From: Desulfobulbus oralis
GTDB taxonomy: Bacteria; Desulfobacterota; Desulfobulbia; Desulfobulbales; Desulfobulbaceae
Direction: 5' to 3'
Assembly: GCF_002952055.1 (NCBI RefSeq)
Contig: NZ_CP021255.1
Location: 1,518,501 to 1,582,500, forward strand
Length of the DNA stretch: 64,000 bases
Positions 8,876-17,991 of this stretch are shown here, piece after piece. The translations under genes and the position numbers were made by a program. Within the stretch, counting starts at the first letter, position 1, and every line of letters starts with the position of its first letter. The notes beneath the pieces were generated by a model. The model made no database searches and was not told where the DNA came from. It saw nothing but the letters and a program-made list of their open reading frames with translations.

Positions 8876-9904
8876 TCAGTCGCTGTTTTTGTTGTCTACA
8901 CGATATGAAAAGTTGAAGCCAAATCCCTGAAACAGGATGATGTCAGCCAGTTGTCGGCTGATCTGTCCGGCTTTTGACAGGCGTGTCTGCGGGATATACA
9001 ACAGGTCGTCCGCCTGCAGATAGGCCATGTACCGGCCTTTGCCGTCGATGGCTTTTTGCACGTCATACAGATAGGCAACCGCCTCATTCCCCTTGCGCCG
9101 CATGACCACCACCGAATCCAGGCGCGCCTTGGCATTGGCTCCGTGGGCCAGAGTCAGGGCCTCCAGTACGGAAACCGGACGGTTAATGGTGTAAGCTCCT
9201 GGCTGCCCGACCTCGCCCAGCACATAAACCTGATTGGGTATGGTCGATTTGAGCAGCACATCCACACGCATTTGTCCCAGCAGGCTGGCATAGCGCCTGT
9301 TGAGTTCATCCCTGAGTTCATCAAGGCTCATGCCTTGCAGTAAGAGGCTGCCGATCAGGGGAAAGCTGGCCCGTCCGTCCGCGCCGACAAGTATTTCCCG
9401 GCTCATACCGAAGGCCGGATGATTCAATGTCATACGCAGGTTCTCCAACTGCGCCATAGGTTTGGGTACAGCCACTGCTACAACCGGATTTTTCAGAATC
9501 CCTTTATAGTTTTTCAGCAGCAGCAGTCGGACTTCTGCCGTGGTCAGGCCCGCAACAGAGATCCGGCCGACATAGGGCATTTCCACTGTACCGTCCGGCA
9601 GGACAAGATGTGTGGCACTCAATTCGTTGGCAGTCAGAAAGCTCATCTCGACATGATCACCCGGCTGGATCCGGTAAGCCTCACTGCTAACGGTGCCTAT
9701 GTGAAAAATCACATCCAGCACATCCATGGGACGCAGCACCTGGATAATGGGGATAATTTCCTGCACCCACTCATCCTGATCACCCTGCCTGCCTGTCTCA
9801 ACCTTGTCCGCACTCGGCATGTGAACAGGTAAAACCATATCCTGCTTGCCGGCACAACCCACCAACAATACCAGTATTCCTGTCACCACTATCCGTGTCA
9901 TCAT
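8876..9904 (-). CDS. Wza-type polysaccharide export lipoprotein
   Basis: 342 residues. The N-terminus is a lipoprotein signal (VTGILVLLVGC, lipobox LVGC near residue 17). The first domain (YRIQPGDHVEMSF, then LVLPDGTVEMPYVG and AGLTTAEV) is the Poly_export domain, followed by SLBB-like units (VYVLGEVGQPGAYTINRP, then YLQADDLLYIPQT). These proteins form the outer-membrane channel for exopolysaccharide or capsule. It is followed by the chain-length gene 21 bases on and preceded by the CpsD-like gene. The C-terminal amphipathic helix seen in E. coli Wza is not obvious; GumB/EpsA-like export proteins often lack it. Confidence 0.92.
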   Translation of the reverse strand: MMTRIVVTGILVLLVGCAGKQDMVLPVHMPSADKVETGRQGDQDEWVQEIIPIIQVLRPMDVLDVIFHIGTVSSEAYRIQPGDHVEMSFLTANELSATHLVLPDGTVEMPYVGRISVAGLTTAEVRLLLLKNYKGILKNPVVAVAVPKPMAQLENLRMTLNHPAFGMSREILVGADGRASFPLIGSLLLQGMSLDELRDELNRRYASLLGQMRVDVLLKSTIPNQVYVLGEVGQPGAYTINRPVSVLEALTLAHGANAKARLDSVVVMRRKGNEAVAYLYDVQKAIDGKGRYMAYLQADDLLYIPQTRLSKAGQISRQLADIILFQGFGFNFSYRVDNKNSD

Positions 9905-9916
9905 AAAAACCAGTCA

Positions 9917-10543
9917 TTAAAGTTTGTTGTAAAACCACCCCGGCGTGTAATATTTGCGGTCGTTAAAAATACAGCCGGCAACATTGGCACCGCTCTGCTC
10001 CAAGCGCTGCCGTGCCGCCTTGGCCACCTCCCAGCGAGTTTCCTCTGCCCGGATCACCAGTATCAGCGCATCCGCCAGGGAACAGTTTTCTACTGCACTG
10101 TTGTTGGCATATACGGGATCGGCATCAATAATGACAAAACGGAACTGTTCGACCAGACGGGCTAGAACCGCGACCAGTTCCCGACGGGTTATCTCTTTGC
10201 CCTGCCTGCTTGGTAACAGGTACAGTTCCTGCTCGTCCAGCCGCAATACATGTTTTCGCGCATCGGCAGAGTCCGCTATCAACTCCCATAAATCTTTATA
10301 TTCCTGTTGTGCGAACGCTCGGGTTAGGCTGTTTTCAGCACTGCTGAGATCAACCAGCACTATCGGTTCACCTGTAGATTGCTGCAATTCACTGGCCAAA
10401 GTCAATACACTGGTAGTAACTCCCGCACCAATATTGGGTGCGGTCAGCAGTAGAATTTTATTTCCAACATCTTTAACCAGCCCCGCCAGATTGACCTGAC
10501 TTGCTTTATATGCGGCGGCGATCTTACCTGCTGTCGTCTTCAT
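9917..10543 (-). CDS. CpsD/CapB-like ATPase with a degenerate Walker A motif
   Basis: 208 residues with the SIMIBI/ParA-like fold of bacterial tyrosine kinases: a P-loop position LLLTAPNIGAGVTTSV, a Walker A'-like IVLVDLSS and a Walker B-like FVIIDADP. The catalytic lysine of GxGKT/S is absent; the loop reads GAGVTT. The C-terminus has only RKYYTPGWFYNKL, not a long tyrosine cluster. It may therefore be a nucleotide-binding regulator without kinase activity, or bind ATP in another way. It starts right after the stop of the sugar transferase gene, and the Wza gene follows after 12 bases. Its partner should be the Wzz-like protein. Confidence 0.82.
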   Translation of the reverse strand: MKTTAGKIAAAYKASQVNLAGLVKDVGNKILLLTAPNIGAGVTTSVLTLASELQQSTGEPIVLVDLSSAENSLTRAFAQQEYKDLWELIADSADARKHVLRLDEQELYLLPSRQGKEITRRELVAVLARLVEQFRFVIIDADPVYANNSAVENCSLADALILVIRAEETRWEVAKAARQRLEQSGANVAGCIFNDRKYYTPGWFYNKL

Positions 10544-11254
10544 TTAACTCGCTCCATGTCCAGCGAGAATGCTGAAAAAGGTTTTCAGCAGGATTTTTAT
10601 GTCCTGCCATGGTCCCTGATTGGCGATATACTGTAAATCCAGCTCGACCCGTGCGGTAAATCCTATGTCGCTTCGTCCGGAAATCTGCCATAACCCAGTG
10701 ACGCCCGGATAAATGCCGAGTCGAGCAAGATGTTCTTCATCATAGGTTCGAGCATGAAAGGAGGTTGGACGTGGTCCGACCAAGCGCATGTCCCCCAGCA
10801 CGACATTGATTAAATTGGGCAGCTCATCCAGACTGCTGCGCCGCAGAAATGTCCCGATTTTCGTTACGCGTGGATCGTGGTCAATTTTGAAGTCAAGGGC
10901 ATTGACCCCATGCTTGTTCAAATGACGAAGAGAATCTTTGAGCGCCTCGGCATCCTCGACCATGGTCCTGAATTTGTACATACCAAAACGTCGGCCGCAA
11001 AATCCGGTACGCTGCTGGATAAAAAACACAGGACCTTTGCTGGTAGTCTTGATCAGCACAGCAAGCAGCACAAAGAGTGGACTAAATAGCAGTAACAGCA
11101 GCAAAGCAGTAGTTGCTCCAAAAAAACGCTTGGTTTTTGACAGTGTCCAAGGCGTGCCCGGTTTGTTGCCGAAAATCCAATCCCGCTGCTCAATCCGGAC
11201 AGCATGGGCTATTTTTTGTCTGAGTTCAGGGTTACGTCGCCGCTCTGTACACAC
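10544..11254 (-). CDS. Priming sugar transferase (WbaP/PglC-type phosphoglycosyl transferase)
   Basis: 236 residues. A membrane segment (ALLLLLLFSPLFVLLAVLIK) is followed by GPVFFIQQRTGFCGRRFGMYKFRTM, SSLDELPNLINVVLGDM and LVGPRP, then YPGVTGLWQISGRSD. These are the hallmarks of polyprenol-phosphate hexose-1-phosphate transferases, including the DE catalytic pair in SLDELP. It loads the first sugar on undecaprenyl phosphate and should start the repeat. The frame opens at GTG 11254, with an in-frame stop immediately upstream, and the edge of an ISL3-type remnant begins about 33 bases further. The native promoter and possibly part of the N-terminus may have been replaced. Length equals the short PglC-like class. 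Confidence 0.9.
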   Translation of the reverse strand: MCTERRRNPELRQKIAHAVRIEQRDWIFGNKPGTPWTLSKTKRFFGATTALLLLLLFSPLFVLLAVLIKTTSKGPVFFIQQRTGFCGRRFGMYKFRTMVEDAEALKDSLRHLNKHGVNALDFKIDHDPRVTKIGTFLRRSSLDELPNLINVVLGDMRLVGPRPTSFHARTYDEEHLARLGIYPGVTGLWQISGRSDIGFTARVELDLQYIANQGPWQDIKILLKTFFSILAGHGAS

Positions 11255-11286
11255 TTAGAATATATCCGTAACTAGTTCTAATTTTT

Positions 11287-12336
11287 GGGTTCTTCTCAGG
11301 AAACGGTGCATAAAAGCAGCTTAACAAATTAAAAAACATGAGTTCTTTTAGATAGATAGCGGCGGCCAGCCAACAATCTATCCAGAGAGGAACTCATGCT
11401 TGTAGAGCAGATAATCAAACAGACGGTTGATTTGCAAGGTTTTCGAGTACATACGGTTACTAAAGACCCAGGCGGCCTGGTAGCCGAACTTCGCCCTGAT
11501 ACCCGGCATCGAATACGCTGTGGAACATGTGGTCGCCCGGCCGTTTACCGTGACATGCGTGATGTTCGCTTTTTCCGCCACCTGCCTCTGTGGAATATTC
11601 CGGTGTGGTTTCGCTATCAACCTCGCCGGGTGCACTGCTCCAGATGTGGCGGCGTCCGCACGGAGCAGCTTCCCTGGGTGACAGGCAAGCAGCGGTTGAC
11701 CCGTGCCTATAGTTGCTTTCTGGCCAAATGGGCTGAGATGCTGCCTTGGCACTCGGTCGCCAGGCTGTTTGGCTGTGCCTGGGGCACGGTTGCCACAGCG
11801 GTCAAAAGCATGGTCAAGTATAGCATGGAACACCGTGACCTCAGCGGCATTACCCATATCGGTATTGACGGGATTTCGCGAAAAAAGGGGCAAGTCTACC
11901 TCACCAATGTGTACGATCTCCGCTCAAAGACATTGATCTGGAGCGGGGTTGAACGGACCAGGGATACCTTGCGCAGCTTTTTCAACTCTCTCGGGCCGGA
12001 GCGGGCAGGCAAGCTTCAGGGTATCTGCTGCGATATGTGGCAGCCCTGTGTCGAAGTGATCAGGGAATGCGCTCCGCAGGCAAGCCTTGTTTTCGATAAA
12101 TTTCATATTGTTCGCCACCTGATGGCAGCGCTTGACCAGGTCCGTCGTGATGAGATCCGTGAGAAAGGCAAAGAACACAAGAACCTCATGAAAGACAGTC
12201 GGTACATCTGGCTCAAGACCCCCTGGAACCTGACGCCAAAACAGCGGGTCAGACTCAGCAGCCTTGAGCATATGAACTTGAAGATCAACAGAGCCTGCCT
12301 CCTCAAGGAACGCTTTCGTGATCTATGGTCCTACAA
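11287..12336 (+). mobile_element. Truncated ISL3-family insertion sequence
   Basis: The left end appears to start near GGGTTCTTCTCAGGAAAC at about 11287, upstream of a transposase at 11396. The right end is missing: near 12336 the sequence switches to a fragment of an unrelated IS in opposite orientation. I could not pair the left terminal repeat because its partner is gone, so the left boundary is approximate. Confidence 0.65.
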
Positions 12337-12454
12337 AACAAAGCTCTTCATGGCAGCGTTCACCTCCATGCTGGAGGCGTCGATGCCCAGATATTTCCCG
12401 TTAAGCAGATTGGCCTGCTCCAAAATCCGCAGCACAAAGACAAACATTTCGTGA
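11396..12454 (+). pseudogene. ISL3-family transposase, C-terminally truncated
   Basis: Starts ATG 11396 behind GAGAGGAA. The N-terminus has a zinc-finger pattern (RCGTCGRPA and HCSRCGG), then helix-turn-helix-like HSVARLFGCAWGTVATA, and the DDE core THIGIDGISRKKG, GICCDMWQPC and VFDKFHIVRHL. This is the DDE_Tnp_ISL3 layout. After FRDLWSYK (around 12336) the ISL3 sequence stops; the remaining 39 codons are antisense to the neighbouring IS1182-like fragment. The family protein should continue for about 60-90 residues with the last catalytic Glu, so this copy is dead. Confidence 0.85.
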
Positions 12455-12828
12455 TGCACTTCCAGCGGCAGGAGCCCCCGGATGCGGCACAGGGAAGAGT
12501 GATCAGGCACGGATTCGGTGGGGCCGAGCTGGAGAAATTCGCGCAGAGAAAGGGAATCGGCACAGCGCCAGCAGATGCCGCGCTCAGAGTCGATGCCCTC
12601 GAAGCAGCCGATCAAAAGCATGCGGAAATACCGGCCCGGCGGGATGGACCTGCGGCCGGGTTTTTCGGCATAGAAGGGAGCGCACAGCTTTTCGAGGAAG
12701 GCGTCAAATGCTTCCTGGTGCAGGAGCTTCTGCAGCCGCTCGTAAAAGACATGCCCCTGACTCTGGGGCAGCTGATCATGGATCAGCCACATGCTCTTCT
12801 GCTCTGCCTGCCTCCGGCCAGGACTCAT
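12337..12828 (-). pseudogene. IS1182-like transposase, N-terminal fragment
   Basis: Begins at ATG 12828 (MSPGRRQAEQKSMW) behind GGGGAGG. It contains the DUF772-type N-terminal domain: PPGRYFRMLLIGCFEGIDSE, WRCADSLSLREFL, TPDHSS-like VPDHSSLCRIR, then LGIDASSMEVNAAMKS, the first catalytic Asp region. The frame stops at 12331 just inside the truncated ISL3 element, so all of the rest of the transposase is gone. The two fragments face each other, which points to a deletion or recombination between two adjacent IS copies. Confidence 0.82.
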
Positions 12829-12973
12829 ACTGCCTCCCCGACACAATTTGATCGCCTGTGCACCATTATGCCTTGCCTGAAGACTTTTTCAACGGGCTGC
12901 TATGGCGCTTGCATCAAAGCGGTCCCTCGCGGCTTCCACAAAGCAGGCGCAGCACAGGCTTTCTTGTTCTGCG

Positions 12974-15289
12974 TTACAATCCCGCCCCACCCACGTCAAC
13001 CCCAAAGGGCATGCCGATATTGGCCAGTCTGAAGATCAGCATGATGGTCTGGTCGCCGGGACTGCGGTCGGAAGCCAGTTCAACCGACCAGCATGCCGGC
13101 TGGTAGACCAGATGGAATTTCTCCTCTATGGTGACCTTCTGTTCGATGGCCCGTTCTATGCTGTAGCCCAGAGCGAAATCGTAGGGCAGGAGATACCAGA
13201 TGCTGCCGCTGACCGAGTTGATGTTCAGCTTCTCGTTATAGCGGTAGTCAACGCCAAAAACATCGCCCCTCCCGCTGCGGTAGTCGGCCTCGATGGCATG
13301 TTCGGTGCCATTGCCATAGACATCCAGTGCAGCGGTGTAGAACAGGCGCGTATTCGTGAGTGGATAGAAGCCAGTTTTGAGCTCCACCGGGGTCAGGGGC
13401 GTATCACTCATTTCGCTGCGCATGTCGTAGCCCTGGCGGGCTTTGAAAAAGACCAGATCCCGTTCATCGCTGTCATGGCCGAACAGGGAGAAAAAGTTGT
13501 TGACACCGTAGTAAATGGTGTTGGCCTCCTCAATCTCGTCCACGGTGTCGAACTGGGGCAGGATATCCGTATCCGGAATCTTCAGATACGTATATTCGAC
13601 AAAGGGCCGGATGGTGTGGCCGAGACTGTCGCCGTGATTGTCTGTCGCCCCGTATTCGCGGTACAGGGTGGTGCTGATTTCGCCGCCCAGTCTGTACAGC
13701 CAGCGGTTGACTGTATCGTCGTTTTTCCAGTCCGTTGCCCCGCCGTCATCAATGGTGTAGAAGGTTTCGCGGATGCCGCCATGCACGGAACTTTCCAGGT
13801 ATCTGCTGATCGGCAGATTCGTTGAAATTTCGGGGAAGAGGTCAAAGCGCTGGGCGCCGACGCCCTTGTCGCGCCAGAAATGGGTATAGCTGCTGTCCCA
13901 GGAAATATCGGCGGAGGATGAGGCGATGGGCCGCAGGCCGGAATAGCTCAGTGATGGCAGCTTCCAGAACTGGGAAGGCTCGTCGGCACTGTAAACCCGG
14001 TCGCTGACATCGTTGATGGCCATGAATTCGGCCTGAAAGATCGAGCCGTCTTCAAAGGAACGCAGCACTTTGGCGGTGTTTTCCCGGTACTGGTCCAGTT
14101 TCTGTTCAAAGCTGCGGCCAAAGGCATTGTAGTAGAGGCGGTTATTGGCGTTGAATGCGGTTGAACCGGAGTTGAATTCGCGCAGATAATCCTTGTCCGA
14201 AACCACATCGATATCCAGACGTGTAATCCAGTCGCCAAAGTTCTGATCGGCCTTGCCCCTGATCCAGTACCGTTCCACGTTGCTGTGGGAAAAGCTGCCG
14301 TCCCGATAATAGGCTTCTTCCGACGGATCGCTCAGATCATCGTCCAGATAGTGCCCTCTGAACATGCCCTTGCTGCTTTCATCGGTGGCATAACGAAATT
14401 CACCGCCCATCATAACCCCGCGTTTGGAAAAGTAGCGGGGGTACAGGGTGATGTCGGCAGTGGGCGAGAGATTGACGAAAAATGGCGTTTCCAGTCCAAA
14501 GCCATCACGGTCGGACATGTACCAGGCGGGAAAGAGAAAACCGGTCTGGCGCTCATGCTTGGCAGGCAGGATCATGTAGGGCGAATAGAAGACGGGAATG
14601 CCCTTGACCCGGAATACGGCATGCTTCATCACCGCATAGCCGCCGTCGGTGATCTTGGTGTCGGCCGCGCCGAAACTCCAGGGCGGCTCCTGCCCATCCT
14701 GCAGCCTGCAGGTGATAACCCAGCCGTCCTCGATATGGTAGGTGAGGTCGCCCGTTTTTTCGATCGTGCGCCCTTCCAGGTGCAGATCCAGCTCCTGCCG
14801 TACAATTCTGGCGTTTTCAAAGGAACCGGTCGAGTTTTTCAGATTGATGCTGCCACTGTCGGCGGCCAGTTCATCTCCCTTGACGTTGATCAGGACGTTG
14901 CCCCGGATTTTGGCCTGACCCATGGCCACGTCGTAGGCAACCCAGTCCGCCTTGATGGAGGTGGTTGTGGTGACTGCCGATACTGGCTGGGCTGCTCTGT
15001 TTTCGTCGTCCAGGTCCCCGGAGTCAGCGCCAAGCAGATCGTCCCATTTGGAAGAGCTATCCTTTGGCGCGACAGCTTGTTTTTCCTTTTTTTCCAGAAT
15101 GACATGACCCTCGGCAATCACACTGGCAGGGTTTTCATAGCGGACCATCCTGTCCGCCGTGATTTCCCACTCCTCTGCATTCATTTCGGCGGCGCAAAGT
15201 GGCGTATGCCATATCAGCGCGGGTATGAGCAGGAAGGCTGGGCAGTACCAAAATTGAAAAAACAGGCGGCGCGCGTTCAAGGCAATCAT
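12974..15289 (-). CDS. lptD: LPS-assembly outer membrane protein LptD
   Basis: Taken from ATG 15289 (MIALNARRLFFQFW), which gives a signal-peptide-like N-terminus (FLLIPALIWHTPLCAAEMNAE) ending at a plausible AEM cleavage; upstream Met codons would place 46 residues before it. About 771 residues. The periplasmic OstA/LptD-N domain follows (WEITADRMVRYENPASVIAE, GHVILEKKEK, and LAADSGSINLK), and then a long beta-barrel domain (from HAVFRVKGIPVFYSPYM to the end). LptD with LptE inserts LPS into the outer leaflet, so the organism makes LPS. An insert between the first two OstA repeats (about 75-105) is acidic and low-complexity. A TTG codon at position 4 is an alternative start with better spacing to AGGA. 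Confidence 0.93.
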   Translation of the reverse strand: MIALNARRLFFQFWYCPAFLLIPALIWHTPLCAAEMNAEEWEITADRMVRYENPASVIAEGHVILEKKEKQAVAPKDSSSKWDDLLGADSGDLDDENRAAQPVSAVTTTTSIKADWVAYDVAMGQAKIRGNVLINVKGDELAADSGSINLKNSTGSFENARIVRQELDLHLEGRTIEKTGDLTYHIEDGWVITCRLQDGQEPPWSFGAADTKITDGGYAVMKHAVFRVKGIPVFYSPYMILPAKHERQTGFLFPAWYMSDRDGFGLETPFFVNLSPTADITLYPRYFSKRGVMMGGEFRYATDESSKGMFRGHYLDDDLSDPSEEAYYRDGSFSHSNVERYWIRGKADQNFGDWITRLDIDVVSDKDYLREFNSGSTAFNANNRLYYNAFGRSFEQKLDQYRENTAKVLRSFEDGSIFQAEFMAINDVSDRVYSADEPSQFWKLPSLSYSGLRPIASSSADISWDSSYTHFWRDKGVGAQRFDLFPEISTNLPISRYLESSVHGGIRETFYTIDDGGATDWKNDDTVNRWLYRLGGEISTTLYREYGATDNHGDSLGHTIRPFVEYTYLKIPDTDILPQFDTVDEIEEANTIYYGVNNFFSLFGHDSDERDLVFFKARQGYDMRSEMSDTPLTPVELKTGFYPLTNTRLFYTAALDVYGNGTEHAIEADYRSGRGDVFGVDYRYNEKLNINSVSGSIWYLLPYDFALGYSIERAIEQKVTIEEKFHLVYQPACWSVELASDRSPGDQTIMLIFRLANIGMPFGVDVGGAGL

Positions 15290-15382
15290 TCCTGGCAGTA
15301 TGTCAAACGGTATTGTAAATGAGATGAAACTAAATGACAAAAATGTCGGACGATTGTATAAAACAACCTGAAAAAGCAAGCA

Positions 15383-15391
15383 ATTATACCA
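15383..15391 (-). promoter_or_regulatory. Extended -10 element upstream of lptD
   Basis: The minus strand reads TGGTATAAT, a perfect -10 with the TG extension, about 95 bases before the lptD start. No good -35 is visible at 17 bases, which is acceptable for an extended -10 promoter. The 15290-15712 stretch also holds the leader of the divergent RNase E/G gene; I see no further gene there. Confidence 0.5.
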
Positions 15392-15712
15392 TTGCGGCAG
15401 TGTACGTGGGCCCCCATTAAGTGTCAAGCGAAAAGTCGCCTTCCCCGGCCTCTGCCGGCAGGCCCACGAAAGTGCTTGCGTGGCCGTTTAAAGTGCTTTA
15501 TTGAACGCAATTCTTGATTTGTATGCGTTTTTCCCGTTGTCTTTATCGATCGACCGGAAAATTTCATCTTAAGAGAGACATATTCCACAGGCGCAGTCTT
15601 TGGGCGCCATTCACAGACATTGCCGTCACAGGAGAAGCCCTGTTGTCAGCCGGGAGCCGCTTTGGATGCAGGCCGACAGCATGGACTGCCTCTGGCGGTT
15701 GCAAGGAGCAGC

Positions 15713-17824
15713 ATGGCAGAGAGGAAAACAAGGGCCCGCAGGAGTGGAGCGAAAACAGGCTCGCAGGCGAGTACGGGCGCGTGGTGGAAGAGCACGGAGC
15801 CCGAGGAAGAAATGCCGGCCTCAGAGGCTGGTCAAAAATCCTCGGATCAGACCGGGCCTGGACAGGGTGGCCAGGAGGAGGCCGGGAAAACGCCTCGCCG
15901 CCCCGCCGGACGCCGGAAAAAAAAGGCAGCCGCTGCCGACTCCGACTCAGGAGCATCAGTCGCGGCTGGGGGGGAGCCGGCGCAGGCCGTTCCGCCCGCC
16001 CCCCTGTCCGCAGAAGCGCCGGAAACTGTGGGCGGCAGTGGCGCCGGGCTCGAGGCGGAGAGCGCCGAAGTGGCGGATGTCGCTGCAGAGCCTCCTCCGC
16101 CCGAGCCCAAGGAGGCGGCGGTGCGGGCCTCCAGGAAGCCCCGCCATGGGCACAGGCGGGGCAAAAAGACCGAAACCCCTGCTCCCGAATCCGGGGCTGG
16201 CGGAGCAGTTCCGGACACTGTCCTGGTGGCCGAAGCCCCGGCGCCGGAAGTCCCCGCTTCAGAAGAGGCGTCTTCCGAGCCATCGGCCGTCAGCCATGAC
16301 CCCGAGGCCGTGTACAAGCTTCTGGTCAACGCCGAGGAACCCGAGGAGTGCCGGGTGGCGCTGCTGGAAAACGGCCGTTTGGAATCCTTCCACGTTTCCA
16401 ACGTCGAACGCGAAGCCACCAGAAACAACATTTACAAGGGCCGCATCGTTTCCATCGAGGCCAATCTGCAGGTCGCCTTTGTGGACATCGGCACTGGCCG
16501 CAACGCCTTTTTGCCTTTCAGCGAAATCCATCCGGAATACTACCGCGAGAATTTGAGCGACCGCGTGCGCGAGCTGGTGAACCAGCAGCAGTGGAAAAAG
16601 CTCAAGATCGAAGAGGTCATGCAAAAGGGCCAGGAAGTGCTGGTGCAGGTCGTGAAGGAGGTGACCGGCAACAAGGGGGCGAGCGTCACCACCTATCTGT
16701 CCCTGCCGGGTCGCTGCCTGGTGTTGTTGCCTGGCAGTGACAGTGCGGGCATTTCCCGCAAGATCACAGGCGAAGAGCGCCGCGGTGCATTGCGGGAAAT
16801 GATGGGCGAGCTGGAGCTGCCCGAAGGCATCGGCTACATCGTGCGCACCGCCAGTGTGGACATCAACCAGAGCAATTTGAAAGAGGATCTGGACCGCCTG
16901 CTCAGCCTGTGGGAGCAGATTCGTGGCCGGGGCCAGACCGTCGAGTCGCCGGCCCTCATCTATCAGGAGCAGGACACGGTAGTGCGTTTTTTGCGGGACC
17001 ATTTTTTTCCGGAGATTCAGGAAATTGTGGTGGACACCGAAGCAACGCTCCAGCAGGTGCGGGACTTCATCCAGCAACTGCCGGCAGAGCAGCGCAGAGT
17101 GCGGGTACGGCAGCACAAGGGCGTAAAGCCCATCTTCAACCAGCACAACATCGAAGAGCAGATCGAGTCCATTTACCGGCCCCAGGTTCCGCTGCCCTCC
17201 GGCGGCTCCATTGTCATCGATCCGACCGAGGCGCTGGTGGCCATTGACGTCAACTCGGGCCGCACCTCCAAGAACAGCGACTTTGAAGACAGCATCTTTC
17301 AGGCCAATATGGAGGCGGCGGAAGAACTGGCCCGCCAGCTCCGGCTGCGCGACCTGGGCGGACTCATTGTGGTGGATTTCATCGACATGCGCAACAAGAA
17401 GCACATCCAGGAAGTGGAGCGCCAGGTCAAGGCGAGCATGAAGCGCGACAAGGCCAAGGTGGATGTCAGCCGCATTTCCCGCTTTGGTCTGATGCAGATT
17501 TCCCGCCAGAAGATGGGCGCCCCCACGGCCAAGGGCAGCTATATCGTCTGCCCCCACTGTCAGGGCCGGGGCGTGGTGCGCTCGGTGGAAACGCTGGCGC
17601 TCTTCTATCTGCGTCGCATCCAGACCGGCATCATCAGGAAGAAGGTCGCCCGGGTGGAATGCCGCTTTCCGCTGGAGGTGGCGCAGTACCTGTTGAACCG
17701 GAAAAAGGAGGAGCTGGTGGCCCTGGAGCGGCAGCACAATGCGGCCATTGACATTATCGTGCGACCCGACATGCGACCCATGGAAAACGAGATGGAATTT
17801 TTGGGCGCGAAAAACGTGGTCTGA
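15713..17824 (+). CDS. rne: Ribonuclease E/G with long N-terminal extension
   Basis: ATG 15713 (MAERKTRARRSG) has AAGGAG at the right distance; an in-frame ATG at 15620 lacks a site. About 703 residues. Residues 1 to about 200 are low-complexity, rich in Ala, Pro, Glu, Lys and Arg. Then comes the S1/5'-sensor core (VALLENGRLESFHV, NIYKGRIVSIEANLQVAFVD), the RNase H-like part, the catalytic Asp region LVAIDVNSGRT and VVDFIDMRNK, and the zinc-link CPHCQGRG. The C-terminus ends soon after the catalytic part, without an E. coli-type degradosome scaffold. In many non-gamma bacteria the extra domain lies N-terminal, as here. It processes rRNA and decays mRNA. A terminator follows directly. Confidence 0.92.
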   Translation: MAERKTRARRSGAKTGSQASTGAWWKSTEPEEEMPASEAGQKSSDQTGPGQGGQEEAGKTPRRPAGRRKKKAAAADSDSGASVAAGGEPAQAVPPAPLSAEAPETVGGSGAGLEAESAEVADVAAEPPPPEPKEAAVRASRKPRHGHRRGKKTETPAPESGAGGAVPDTVLVAEAPAPEVPASEEASSEPSAVSHDPEAVYKLLVNAEEPEECRVALLENGRLESFHVSNVEREATRNNIYKGRIVSIEANLQVAFVDIGTGRNAFLPFSEIHPEYYRENLSDRVRELVNQQQWKKLKIEEVMQKGQEVLVQVVKEVTGNKGASVTTYLSLPGRCLVLLPGSDSAGISRKITGEERRGALREMMGELELPEGIGYIVRTASVDINQSNLKEDLDRLLSLWEQIRGRGQTVESPALIYQEQDTVVRFLRDHFFPEIQEIVVDTEATLQQVRDFIQQLPAEQRRVRVRQHKGVKPIFNQHNIEEQIESIYRPQVPLPSGGSIVIDPTEALVAIDVNSGRTSKNSDFEDSIFQANMEAAEELARQLRLRDLGGLIVVDFIDMRNKKHIQEVERQVKASMKRDKAKVDVSRISRFGLMQISRQKMGAPTAKGSYIVCPHCQGRGVVRSVETLALFYLRRIQTGIIRKKVARVECRFPLEVAQYLLNRKKEELVALERQHNAAIDIIVRPDMRPMENEMEFLGAKNVV

Positions 17825-17843
17825 TTGCACTGCCGGACAGGAT

Positions 17844-17879
17844 AAAGGCCGATTCCGTTTTGGGAGTCGGCCTTTTTTT
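17844..17879 (+). terminator. Rho-independent terminator after the RNase E/G gene
   Basis: AAAGGCCGATTCC (17844-17856) pairs with GGAGTCGGCCTTT (with one G-T pair) around a six-base loop and leads into a T run ending at 17879. It lies 20 bases after the stop. Confidence 0.93.
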
Positions 17880-17991
17880 GTTCGGTTGCGCGGCAGATCG
17901 AGGTGTTTTGTTGCGCAGCTTCGGTGGTGCAATCGCAGCAACACTGTGTTCGTATGCCACATCCAGGGGGATGGCCCTCTTTGCTCATCGC

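Noticed and set aside
14285..15322. 345-codon plus-strand frame antisense to lptD
   Set aside because: No family signal; lptD on the other strand is complete.
16259..17962. 567-codon minus-strand frame antisense to the RNase E/G gene
   Set aside because: His/Leu/Gln-rich shadow of a GC-rich gene with no motifs; the plus-strand frame has a full RNase E/G domain set.
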